A stretch of 64,000 nt of DNA from Rhododendron vialii. Lineage: Eukaryota > Streptophyta > Magnoliopsida > Ericales > Ericaceae. The stretch lies in NCBI RefSeq assembly GCF_030253575.1, contig NC_080564.1, positions 26,454,561-26,518,560 on the forward strand. The letters are read 5' to 3'. A program made the position numbers and the translations under genes. The notes beneath the pieces are model-generated. The model had not been told where the DNA came from. It worked only from the letters and a program-made list of their open reading frames with translations, and made no database searches. Below, one piece after another: positions 21,921-32,100 of this stretch. The first letter of the stretch is position 1; each line of letters opens with the position of its first letter.

Positions 21921-23219
21921 ATGAGCAATTTAACCCACAGAATATTACTGGGAGAATTTGACGGATCTTCCTCCGATGATGATGAGATTGCAATGGCGCA
22001 ATTGATCATGGCCAGGCAATACCAAAAATTTCAAAGAAGACGCCAACAAAGAGGTCATGTTGGCTTTACAAGCGGTCGAGCCTGGATCCCCCGTGACAGA
22101 GTTGCTGCTGACCAACGACTCAATGATGATTACTTTTGTGAGTATCCACTCTATGACGAAAAGTTGTTTCAGCAACGTTTTCGAATGAGTCGACCCTTAT
22201 TTCACAAGATCTTGGGCAAACTCCAACAACATGACGTGACGTTCGTCCAAAGGAATGATTCGACGGGCGCTGTAGGTCTTTCTGGTATCCAAAAGATGAC
22301 AGCAGCTCTGAGGATGATGGCATATGGAATGCCTGCTGATAGTCTTGATGAGTATCTCAAGATTGGGGGAAGTATAGCAGTTGAGTCTCTTCAAAGCTTC
22401 TGTAGAGGTGTTATCTCTATTTTTGAAGCAGAATACTTGAGAAAACCAAATGAAACAGATACTGCAAGGCTCCTACATGTGGGCAATCAACGTGGTTTTC
22501 CTGGAATGCTAGGCAGCTTGGATTGTATGCATTGGCAGTGGGACAAATGTCCAACTGCTTACCCTGGCTTCTTCAGTGGCCGCAGCGGAAAACCCACTAT
22601 TGTACCTGAAGCACTTGCATCGTATGATTTGTGGATTTGGCATGCTTTCTTTGGCATGCCTGGGTCATTCAACGATATCAATGTGCTTGATCAATCTCAT
22701 CTCTTTGATGATCTCAGTGCCGGTCGTGCCCCTCCAGCCCATTTTGTTGTTAACGGGAGTCAGTACGACATAGGGTACTACCTTGCTGATGGTATCTATC
22801 CAAAATGGGCGACTCTCGTCCAAACCATTTCTCAACCACAAGGAAGAAAGAAGCAACACTTTGCGAGGATGCAGGAGGCATGTCACAAGGATGTTGAAAG
22901 GGCATTTGGCGTACTCCAAGCACGCTGGGCAATTGTGAGAGGACCGGCGCGATTCTGGAATGAGGAGGATCTAGGCTACATCATGAAAACATGTGTCATT
23001 TTGCATAACATGATAATTGAAGACCAACGTGATCATGATGCTAGTGATGAAATTACTGAACTTCTTTCTTCCAACCCAATTCAAGTATCGAGAGATATCA
23101 CTCCTGCATTGGTTGATTTCTTTAAAAATAACCGCAGGATTCGATCAAATGAGGCACATCATTCGCTCCGCAATGATCTTATTGAACACCTATGGGCCCG
23201 TAATGGAGATGAAGAATGA
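21921..23219 (+). CDS. PIF/Harbinger transposase (DDE, plant transposon protein)
   Basis: A 432-aa, intronless, fully open ORF. The N-terminal third is a basic helical region with a QRFRMSRPLF block. The DDE nuclease core follows, with the first Asp in MLGSLDCMHWQW (about residue 200), the second in PGSFNDINVLDQS (about residue 251) and the Glu in KDVERAFGVLQARW (about residue 324). The family signature YDLWIWHAFFGMPGS is complete. The length matches the family. It would cut the element ends together with the Myb-like partner encoded downstream on the other strand. The start chosen is the first ATG, with acidic residues after it as is common in the family. Confidence 0.93.
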   Translation: MSNLTHRILLGEFDGSSSDDDEIAMAQLIMARQYQKFQRRRQQRGHVGFTSGRAWIPRDRVAADQRLNDDYFCEYPLYDEKLFQQRFRMSRPLFHKILGKLQQHDVTFVQRNDSTGAVGLSGIQKMTAALRMMAYGMPADSLDEYLKIGGSIAVESLQSFCRGVISIFEAEYLRKPNETDTARLLHVGNQRGFPGMLGSLDCMHWQWDKCPTAYPGFFSGRSGKPTIVPEALASYDLWIWHAFFGMPGSFNDINVLDQSHLFDDLSAGRAPPAHFVVNGSQYDIGYYLADGIYPKWATLVQTISQPQGRKKQHFARMQEACHKDVERAFGVLQARWAIVRGPARFWNEEDLGYIMKTCVILHNMIIEDQRDHDASDEITELLSSNPIQVSRDITPALVDFFKNNRRIRSNEAHHSLRNDLIEHLWARNGDEE

Positions 23220-23225
23220 GGTTCC

Positions 23226-23465
23226 CGTGTCTTGTATTTCATTTTCGAGTCTTGTATTTCATTATCGAGTCTTCTATTTCATTATCGAGTCTTGTATTTC
23301 ATTTTCGAGACTTGTATTTCATTATCGAGTCTTGTATTTCATTTTCGAGTCTTGTATTTCATTTTCGAGTCTTGTATTTCATTATCGAGTCTTGTACTTC
23401 ATTATCGAGTCTTGTATTTCATTTTTGAGTCTTGTATTTCATTATCGAGTCTTGTACTTCATTAG
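23226..23465. repeat. 20-bp minisatellite, about 12 copies
   Basis: Twelve back-to-back copies of GAGTCTTGTATTTCATTATC with a few T/A changes start just after the transposase stop. As 20 is not a multiple of 3, all three frames are open. It probably lies in the transposase 3' UTR. There are no spacers, so it is a plain tandem array. Confidence 0.9.
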
Positions 23466-23575
23466 CTAAATAAAATGCATTTTATTATCGAATAGTACTC
23501 AACGATTACATGGAATTCAAGATTATTACATAATTGCTAAAGACTATTACATATGACAATAAAAAATGATTACAA

Positions 23576-24641
23576 TCAATAATCAGGAAAATCAGGAAAA
23601 TAATCGTTCGAACTTGAGCTAGCCGTCCATTTAGCCAAGATTTCACCCTTGCGATACTGGTAATAAGCCTTCATTTGGGGGTCTTGAACCAAATCCAAGT
23701 CCATTTGCATAATCCTATCTTCCATCTCTTTTTCCTTTATTGTTGTCTTCCTCTCCTCAAGCGCCACCCTTCTCTCATCATTTGCTGTAGTCCTTTCCAA
23801 AGCCGCGACTCTTCTTGCTTCCATTTCAGCTCTCCTACTTTCCTTGTCAGATGTAGTTTGGTTGAATTTTTCCATCAAGTTTATCCATTCACGTTCCTCA
23901 TTTTCTGATTTTTTGGTCTTCAATAATTTTGCCTTTGATGCTTTACATTCAGGAGGCCTCTTTCTTGGAGACTGAACACTACCTCCACTCGTAGGATTGC
24001 TATCTTCCAATGTAGTCGCTGTGTTTGGAACTTGAGAGAAATCAGGAGAGTCTAAGTTTGGATTTTGAGAGAAATCAGGAGATAGCGGGACTGAACTTGT
24101 ATCCCTTTGTGAAGATCTTGGGTCGGACCGGGGTGGGGTTAAATCCGCCCACTTCATACTGTGTTCTAAAATTGCCCAGCAACAATCCAAATTGGCAAAA
24201 GGTTTAGTCTCAGTATCTTTGTAATGTCTCTTCGCTAGATCAATCTATACAAATAATAACAAAATAATTTAATTAATTATCAAAATAATAATATTAACAA
24301 ATTCTTATGAAAACAAAATAATATTATTAACAAAATAATAATACCTCATTTTGTTCTGTCATTCCACTTTGATGTTGCCTTTGAATTTGCCTTAAATGTC
24401 CACGATATTTGTTGCAAGCCTGCTGGATGACTTGCCATCGAGACTTGATAGAAGCATCCGATCGTACATCGGCTCCTGTGAATTCGGTATATTTTTTTGC
24501 AACCCGATCCCATAATTTAGATCTTGGTTGGTTGGTACCAATAATCGGGTCTTGACTAACGCACAAGTAAGCATTACAAATTGCTTCATCTTGATCGGAG
24601 TTGAACGATTTTCCTCTCGCACTACGACTTCCTTCTGCCAT
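23576..24641 (-). CDS. Harbinger Myb/SANT-like partner protein (two exons)
   Basis: Exon 1 is 24345-24641 (99 codons) and exon 2 is 23576-24244 (222 codons plus stop). They are joined by a 100-bp GT-AG intron, giving 321 aa. Exon 1 holds a trihelix/Myb-like domain (KSFNSDQDEAIC, SKLWDRVAKKYTEF, SIKSRWQVIQQACNKYRG). Exon 2 has the NAM-associated C-terminal layout: a NLDCCWAIL helix, a Ser/Pro-rich linker, a basic RKRPPECKASKAK patch and a coiled coil (EARRVAALERTTANDERRV). In PIF/Harbinger elements this protein binds the transposase and helps bring it to the nucleus. The whole frame is open. The start is the ATG at 24641. An upstream in-frame extension to 24722 looks like 5' UTR. Confidence 0.88.
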
Positions 24642-24889
24642 AATTAATACACGATTTTTTTTGGAGGGTGTTTGTGGAGAATGAATAAAAAATTTGTTGT
24701 CTAAAATCCTATTAAGACACATTATAGGCAGGGGAAAAAAATGGACCGTTGCAAATTTTTTTCAACACCAAAACAGCCGTTGGGCTACCAACGGTCAGAT
24801 TTTAATCAAAAAAAAAAAAAAAGAACCAACGGTCGGATTGGCTAAATTCCAACCCAACCCAACTTTACTCTTTCTCTTCATTATCATCT

Positions 24890-24932
<43 letters not shown>

Positions 24933-24970
24933 GAACACAGACGACGCCTCCCCTCCTCTCAAACCAGACG

Positions 24971-25022
<52 letters not shown>

Positions 25023-26300
25023 AGCAAACCCCCCCCTCTCTCTCTCTCTCTCTCTGGCGTAGAACCCAGCCCTCCTCTCCCTTTCTATGAACCGAAGGGA
25101 AATCACAGCCGAAAAGGCATGGCCGGCGAGAGTTTCAGAAGGGCGCGCCGGCGGCATGCATCTGCGCCATCCATGGATAGTCAAGAATCGGGGTAAAGGA
25201 CGGTCATCTTCGGATTCCGGCGTATTTTACCAGATTCCGGCGTGTTCTTCCAATTTCCGACGACTTTCCGACGAAATCAGGTAACCTCCGGTTGTCCAAA
25301 ATTCTGGTATTTTCAGTTGGGTGATGACCTGTCAATTATAGCTGTAGTTATATGGGGATGGAAATATCCATCTCCTTTTCCATCTCTGCCATTTTACAAC
25401 CTGATTTGTTCTATTTTACATCCCCATTGGAGGGGTTTTTTTTTGCATCCGGTGCTATAGTTATAATAGCACCCAGATGTAAAAAAATTGCTCCAATGGG
25501 GATGTAAAATAGAAATTTCAGAGATGTAAAATAGCACAAATGGAAAGGGAGATGTATATTTGCATCCCCTTTTGGCTGCAGCTATAAATGGACAGGTCAT
25601 CACCAACTGATTGTAACAGATTTTTAGAGGGCCGGAGTTACCTAATCTCGTCGGAAAGTCAGTCGGAAATTGCAAAAACACGCCGGAATTGCAAGAACAC
25701 GCCGGAAGCTTGAAAATTGATTCCAGGTCTGAAGATCACTGTCTCCGACCCCGATTCTTGACGATCCATGGACGGCGTAGGTCCGGAGATCACCATCTCT
25801 GCCGGCTGTGCTCCTTCCGAAACCCTCGTCGATTTCCCCAGCCAAGATTTCCCCAATCTTTGGAGAGAGAGAGAGCCAATCTTCCGACGGGGGGGGGGTC
25901 TGCTTCAGAGAGAGAGAGAGATGGGTTGTCTAGTTCAGGTGGGTGGGGGGCTCTGGTTGTGTTCGTAGAGAGAGAGAGAGAAAGAATAGATGAAAGGTAA
26001 AGTTGGGTTGGGTTTATCTCAGCCAACGGGGTCTTTCATCAGACCGTTGGTTTTTTTTTAAAATTTATTAGGATCCGACCATTGGCTTCCCAACGGATGT
26101 TTTGATGAAAAAAAATTTGCAACGGTCTTTTTTTTTTCATGCCTATAAATGTGTGTTTTAAATAGGATTTTACACCAAAAAAAAAATTCTCCGTTCTTCA
26201 CAAACACCCTCCAAAAAAAATAGTGTATCAATTATGGTAGACGAAAGTCATAGTGTGAGAGAAAAATCGTTCAACTCTGATCAAGATGAAGCAATTTTGT
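24560..26300. repeat. 1.7-kb palindrome at the right end of the Harbinger element
   Basis: The two halves are inverted copies centred near 25465. Pairs seen are: the start of the Myb-like gene (24570-24641) with 26234-26300, the AACGGT-rich stretch at 24745-24840 with 26015-26130, a CT run at 24891-25055 with GA runs at 25862-25985, GATTCCGGCGTG (25231-25242) with CACGCCGGAA (25680-25705), and GTGATGACCTGTC at 25321 with GACAGGTCATCAC at 25588. The centre is itself MITE-like, with ATTTTACATCCCCATTGGAG-type ends. The right copy of the Myb gene head stops after about 16 codons. An RNA across it would be a long hairpin. Confidence 0.8.
24891..25056. repeat. CT microsatellites in the Harbinger palindrome
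   Basis: Three CT runs (about 24893-24929, 24975-25017 and 25036-25056) lie in the left arm of the palindrome. Shorter GA runs sit at the mirrored place (about 25862-25985). Confidence 0.85.
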
Positions 26301-26664
26301 AATGATGTGGTTGAGAATTGATGGGAATAAATGGATGAAGTAAATGATGTAATTGAAGTGGTCGAGAAGTAAAAAAAAAAAAGGGATGGAAGTAATTTTT
26401 TTTTTTGGAATAATTTTTTTTTAAGTCCTCAATTATCGGATACCAAAATTATTTTTCAACGGAAGTAGTACTTGAATTAGGGTTAAAAAAGTTGAGGGAA
26501 ATTAAGGAAGAGGAAAAGTTAGTTAATTATTCATCCTTTTTTTACATCTCACCATTGGATAGTAGTGGGTTCTATTTTACATCAAACTAACTTTTAACCA
26601 CTTTTTACATCTAAAATAACTATCCATCCCCTTCTAAAATACATCCCCATTGGGGATGCTCTTA

Positions 26665-26769
26665 CAACCTGATTTGTTCTATTTTACAACTCCATTGGAG
26701 AGGTTTTTTTTTGCATCCGGTGCTATTTTAAGTATAGCACCTGCTTTTACATCCCCATTGGGATGCTCT
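26665..26769. mobile_element. Short Harbinger-related end fragment
   Basis: About 105 bp ending CATCCCCATTGGGATGCTC and followed by TTA, directly right of the Harbinger target duplication. It matches part of the palindrome centre (GTTCTATTTTACA.CTCCATTGGAG, TTTGCATCCGGTGCTAT). It looks like a second, truncated related MITE that shares the TTA. Confidence 0.5.
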
Positions 26770-26818
26770 TATTGGACCCAAATTGGCACCTCTATTTTTT
26801 TTCCTATAATTTTCACTC

Positions 26819-27135
26819 GGATGATGTTATGGTGTCCCCGGTCATTTTGGGGACACCGTAATTTTTGACATAATTTAACCATTATGAGCATAACTAAAAC
26901 CTATTATAAGCATAACAAAATCCAAACAAGGCATAACCAAGGAATATCCAAAAAATCAACCAAGGCATAACCAAACCCAATCAAGGCATAACTAACAAGT
27001 TATGCCTTGCTATTCTGTTATGCTCATAATGGTTTTGGTTATGTTCATAATGGATTTTGGTTATGCTCATAATGGTTTTGTTATGCCAAAAGTTACGGTG
27101 TCCCCAAAATGACCGGGGACACCGAAGTCATTCCC
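26819..27135. mobile_element. MITE with hairpin-forming ends and 9-bp target duplication
   Basis: The 317-bp element has inverted ends that each contain their own palindrome, GGTGTCCCCGGTCATTTTGGGGACACC. It is flanked by TTTTCACTC (26810-26818) and TTTTCGCTC (27136-27144), a 9-bp duplication with one change, which suggests a Mutator-type MITE. The inside has GGCATAACCAA-type repeats. Non-coding. Confidence 0.7.
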
Positions 27136-27469
27136 TTTTCGCTCTTCTAATAAGCATTTTTTTTTACAATTTTTATGCGAATCAAACACACAAAAGTATA
27201 CAAACTGCTCTCTCATCAGAAGAACTTACCTCTCTCTCTCTATGAGAGTTTCTCTCTCTTCATGAGAGGTTTTCCCCTGGCTAGGGTTTTTTTCTTTTCG
27301 TATCTCTCTTGGGTCTTTTGCTGCCATAACGTTATCCTCTCCTTTTCTTCCCCTTTTCCTCTTTCTTTCCTCTCTCTTTTCCCAGCCCCTCCTTCTACTT
27401 TTCCTTTTCCTTCCAGTTTGTTTTAGCTTTATCCTATTTCCCCTCCTGGTTTCCGTTCCTTCCTAGGCA

Positions 27470-28945
27470 ATGGCAGAACCAGATATCATTTCTCTTGATG
27501 AAAGCTACGAGGAGTGCCCCCAGGAAGCTCGTTTTGTTCTGGTGGGCAAGATCCTTGCGTCCAAAGTTCTTAATAAATCGGGGGTTCAAAAAATCATTGA
27601 GAAAGCGTGGCGTACGGAGGAGGAATTTTCTATTTCTCCTTGGAGGGATAACGTTTATGCTTTTGGTTTTAAGAACGAAGATGATCTTTGTCGTATCATC
27701 AGTAAAAGTCCTTGGTCTGTTATGGGGTCTATCCTTATTCTGAGAAAATGGGATAAGAAGAAATCTTTTAGTGAGCTGGACTTCAGATTCAGCCCTTTCT
27801 GGGTTCAGATCCATGGTCTTCCTCTAAGGTTTCTAAACGTTAAAACAGGGTCGGCGATAGCAGAGTCGTTTGGGGATGTAATAGCTGTTGAGGATCCAAG
27901 CGAGAGGGGTAGATTGGTAAACTATCTGAGGATTCGAGTTTGGTTGGATGTATCAAAACCTTTGAAGAAGGGGTTCTTCCTGCGAAGGCCCAAGGAAGAT
28001 GATATTTGGGTTAGTTTCAAATACGAGAGGCTGTCCGACTTTTGTTATGGGTGTGGCAAGATTAGTCACAGGGTGAATGAATGTAAGGAGAGATGCAGTT
28101 TTGTAGCTAAGGATTGGGTCTACGATAGTGGCATTCGAGCAGAGGTCGCGGTAGTAGATACCATTCAATATGGAGATAAACCTCTGCCGAGGTTGGTTTA
28201 TCCAGAGAGGAAGAAAAGTGCTGTCAGCATAGATGAAGGCGGCGCGTGTTCTGAGGTGGAAAGGGAGCGCGTGAAGCAGTCTGGCCAGAATATTCCAGTA
28301 GATGATTTGGTGGTGAATCAGGGGAGTAAGGGAGTGGAATGTGCCGCTCGCACGAACTTTCTGGGGAGTGCCACGTTGCAAGCTAGGAGCCCTGTGGTCG
28401 AAAGTTTGTCGGGTAGCTCATCCTCATCAGGTATTCCTTTTGACTGTGGGCCTCATCTTTCCGTGGGTAAAGAGGTGGTGGGCCTTTCTCTGGTTTCAAA
28501 AGCCCATGTCTCTCTAGAGGAACAAACCAGGGAAAGAGCCCATTATTTTGTAGAAGAGCCTGATAGCCCAAGAAGAATAGTAATTAACAAGGACCCTGGT
28601 CCAGTTGAGGATACTCTCTCCAGGCCTTTACAACTTGGATATGTATCTAGGGCCTCTCTAGTCTTTGGGCTGGGATGTTCAGAAAAGGCTATCGATGAAG
28701 GTCTCACTAATGCATTTAGTAAGTCTCTGAGCTTGAAGAGAAAGTGTGATTATCTTTCTGGTGAAGAAAATGGGGGGAAGAGGGTGAAGAGAAGTACGAG
28801 TGGTGAGATTGAGAACGCAGATCGAGACAAAGGGGATTCTGTGCTGGGGAGGAAGAGATTCTCGCCCACCCCTTCCCGAGCTAGGGGGAGGAGAGGAAGA
28901 GGCAGTCGAGGAAGGAGTGCAAAAAGAGGATTGAGCAGGAAATGA
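27470..28945 (+). CDS. LINE ORF1 (DUF4283 and CCHC zinc knuckle)
   Basis: This 491-aa ORF would encode the RNA-binding ORF1 protein of plant L1-type LINEs. The DUF4283 domain covers about residues 15-170 (FVLVGKILASKVLNKSGV, RFSPFWVQIHGLPLRFLN). A CCHC knuckle follows (CYGCGKISHRVNEC, about residues 197-210). The rest is a low-complexity linker with a basic end (RARGRRGRGSRGR). The frame stays open after the TGA at 28943-28945 for 64 more codons and ends at a TGA (29138-29140) that overlaps the ORF2 start (ATGGTGA). The TGA at 28943 is therefore probably a premature stop from CGA. Confidence 0.85.
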   Translation: MAEPDIISLDESYEECPQEARFVLVGKILASKVLNKSGVQKIIEKAWRTEEEFSISPWRDNVYAFGFKNEDDLCRIISKSPWSVMGSILILRKWDKKKSFSELDFRFSPFWVQIHGLPLRFLNVKTGSAIAESFGDVIAVEDPSERGRLVNYLRIRVWLDVSKPLKKGFFLRRPKEDDIWVSFKYERLSDFCYGCGKISHRVNECKERCSFVAKDWVYDSGIRAEVAVVDTIQYGDKPLPRLVYPERKKSAVSIDEGGACSEVERERVKQSGQNIPVDDLVVNQGSKGVECAARTNFLGSATLQARSPVVESLSGSSSSSGIPFDCGPHLSVGKEVVGLSLVSKAHVSLEEQTRERAHYFVEEPDSPRRIVINKDPGPVEDTLSRPLQLGYVSRASLVFGLGCSEKAIDEGLTNAFSKSLSLKRKCDYLSGEENGGKRVKRSTSGEIENADRDKGDSVLGRKRFSPTPSRARGRRGRGSRGRSAKRGLSRK

Positions 28946-29133
28946 GAACTTCCATATGAATCTTGTGATGATGAGCTGTTTGAAGTTTCAGTGGGAGATG
29001 CCTATCGTGGGGATCAGTCTGGGAATGATCCAGTTGGGTCCAAGGAAATTTCATTTGTTTCCATGGAAGTGTTAGCAACAAAAGATGATTCGGATAGGGC
29101 TCTGGTGGCTGGCCCGAAACTGCCACGGGTCCA

Positions 29134-32100
29134 ATGGTGATACTCAGCTGGAATGTTCAAGGGATGGGACGACCCCTAACATTCCAGATCTTACGAGGGT
29201 TGTGTACAACCCATCGTCCCCTAGTGGTGTTCCTCATGGAGACCAAAAATAAGAGGGACTCACTAGAAAGAATAATAAGGAGGCTCCGGTTCAATAATAG
29301 CAGCTACGTGGAGCCTGTAGGCTTGTCAGGTGGCTTGGCTTTGTGGTGGACTGATGAGGTAACAGTAGATGTTCGTTTTAAGTCCAAAAATTTATTTCGT
29401 TGCATTGTCAATTGGCCTTTGATTTCTTCTCCTTTTTTGGTTACTTTTGAATATGCTCCTCCTGTCTGGAATCATCGGTTGGCTTTTTGGAATGATCTGA
29501 GGACCATAGCAAGAGAGAACAGGTATCCCTGGTTGTGTGTGGGAGATCTTAATGATTGTGGGGCTCAGGCTGAGAAGCAAGGGGGAAATTTGTGTAGTAG
29601 GAGTAGAATAGAGCATTATCACAGTATGGTTTCAGATTGTGAGTTCATGGATCTTGAATTCAAAGGCCTTAGTTATACCTGGTCCAATAATCAGGAAGGG
29701 GATAGTAACATCCGTATTCGGCTCGACAGGGCCTTGGCTACAGTGGAATGGCGTAATTTGTTTCCCTTGGCCCAGGTAGTTCATGAATCTAGAGTGGGAT
29801 CTGATCATTGTCCTTTGGTGGTGATATTTAAAGTTCAATTAAAAAAGGTTTCGTTCCAGTTTAAGTTTGAATCCAAATGGGCCACACATCCGGAGTGCAT
29901 TCAAGTTGTTAGTAGAGCTTGGGATGAGGATCAGGGTGGGTCTGCATTGTATGGAGTAGTTCAGAAGCTGAAGAAATGTAAAGGAGAACTGCTAAAGTGG
30001 AGTAAACTAGTGTTTGGGAAGGATAAACTAAAATTAAAGTTGCTACGGGAGAAACTCAAAGTTCTTCAAGCTGCCCCTTTTTCTGTTGATACGTTCAATG
30101 AGGAAAGAGACACTATCAAGGAAATGGAGGTTTTGTTGCTTAGAGAAGAAATGGCCCTTCATCAGAGATCTAGAATCAATTGGCTGTTATATGGAGATAA
30201 GAATTCAGCTTTTTTCCATGCCACAATCAATCAGAGAAGACAAAGGAACCAGGTTATCAAGATAAAATCTAGTATGGGGACTTGGATAGAGGACGATGAA
30301 GGAATCAATGAGCTTATTAAGGATTTCTTCTCTAACTTATTCACCCATTCTGGAAGGAGGGATTTCTCAGAGGTTTTGTCAGTGGTGGAGAATTGTATAT
30401 CGAGTGAGATGAATGAGAGATTGATCAAGGAAGTATCAGTGGAGGAAATCAAAAAGGCAGCTTTTGATCTTGGCTCCTTAAAAGCTCCTGGACCTGACGG
30501 CTACCCTGGTTTCTTTTTCCAGTCCTATTGGGGAAAAGTGGGAGAGGGAGTGTGTCAAGCGGTTCAGAGATTTTTCAACAATGGCTTCATGCTGAAAGAG
30601 CTCAATCAGACTAATATTGTCCTTATTCCTAAGGTTTCCTTTCCTGAGACTTTAGGTCAATACAGGCCAATTAGTCTGTGTAATTTCGCAATGAAAGTCA
30701 TTACTAAGGTTATGGCAAATAGACTAAAGGGCATTCTCCAGCAGATTATTTCCCCCAATCAATTTGCTTTTGTTATTGGTCGTCAAATTCAAGATAATGT
30801 GATTGTGGCTCATGAGGCCTTTCATTTTTTGAAAATGAAGAAGAAGGGGTGCGATGGCTATATGGCTCTTAAATTGGACTTCAATAAGGCCTATGATATA
30901 GTGGAATGGGATTTTGTGGAAGCTCTTCTCCTCAAAATGGGCTTTCATGAAAAATGGGTCAAGTGGGTGATCCAATGTATCTCGACAATTAATTTCTCAA
31001 TTTTTGTGAATGGGGAGGCAAGAGCAAGGATTGAACCCCAACGAGGCTTACGACAAGGAGATCCCCTCTCGCCTTATTTGTTTGTGCTGGTTAAAGATGT
31101 GCTTTCCAGAATGATCACTAAAGCTAGGGAGGAAGACTTGATCTCCGGGATCAAATTTAATCGTCATTGTCCTGTTCTTTCCCATGTTTTCTTTGCAGAT
31201 GATGCCCTCTTGTTCTTGAAGGCAGAGCTTAGCAATTGCAATGTCATTAAGAGCATTATTAGAAAATATGGGAGAGCTTCGGGACAGTGCGTAAATTTCG
31301 ATAAATCAGGTGTTGCTTTCTCTTCGAATATGATAGACAATGACAAGCAATTATTCTGTAACTTCCTCCAAGCGCCCTTGATGAAGATGGACTCAAAGTA
31401 CCTAGGCCTACCTTCTTTCTGGGGTAGGTCTAAAGCTGAAGCCTATTCCTTTATCATTGAGAAATCCCTTTGAAAGATGCAAGGATGGAAGGTGAATCAA
31501 ATGTCATTTGGGGGCAAAGAGATTATGATCAAGTCTGAAGTTCAACCAATTTGTAGTTATGCTATGTCTTGTTTTTTGTTGCCAAAGAAGATTTGTGAAA
31601 AGTTGAACTCTCTTGTATCAAATTTTTGGTGGAAAGGAGATCCAGGGAGGAAGGGGATTCATTGGAATAGCTAGGAAAGGATGACTCAAACGAAGGATGA
31701 GGGAGGTTTGGGGTTCAGAAATTATAGAGCCATGAACGAGGCCTTGCTTGCGAAGCAGAGTTGGAGACTTCTGTCTAACCCTCAATCTTATTGGGGTAGA
31801 ATTTTAAAAGGGCTTTATTTTCCTTCTTGCTCCTTTCTTGAAGCTAAAAGGGGAAGTAGAGCTTCTTGGATTTGGATGAGTTTGCTTCACGACAAGGATC
31901 TATTGGCAAAAGGACTTAGGTGGCAAATTCAGGATGGGGGGAATGTGAAGTTTTGGGAAGACAAGTGGATTCCTTCTATGCCAGCTTTTAAGGTGTCATC
32001 TTCCAGGCCTAATGGTAGTGATATAATGTGGGTGGCAGATGTTATTAATAAGGAAAAGAAATGTTGGGACAAGGATAAGTTAGGCCAAGCTGTTTCAGAG

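Larger units (their letters stand above)
21272..26661 (+). mobile_element. PIF/Harbinger DNA transposon with long inverted ends
   Basis: A 5.4-kb element that starts GAGCATCCCCAATGGGGATGTA and ends TACATCCCCATTGGGGATGCTC, flanked by the 3-bp duplication TTA that PIF/Harbinger elements prefer. The inverted similarity reaches about 350 bp inwards (21272-21640 and about 26305-26661), longer than usual. It encodes a DDE transposase (plus strand) and a Myb/SANT-like protein (minus strand), the standard two-gene set, in tail-to-tail arrangement. Its right third is one large palindrome. Both ORFs are open, so this copy may be young or active. Confidence 0.9.

Noticed and set aside
23226-23465. CRISPR-like repeat array
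   Set aside because: The 20-bp units are directly joined with no unique spacers, and the window is plant nuclear DNA. It is a minisatellite.
24642-24722. Upstream start (CTAAAATC side) for the Myb-like Harbinger protein
   Set aside because: The extra 27 residues have no family similarity, and the ATG at 24641 begins the conserved part. The same start is seen in the mirrored copy at 26234.
24795-25184. Arg/Glu-repeat ORF in the palindrome
   Set aside because: It is a translation of the CT/GA microsatellites.
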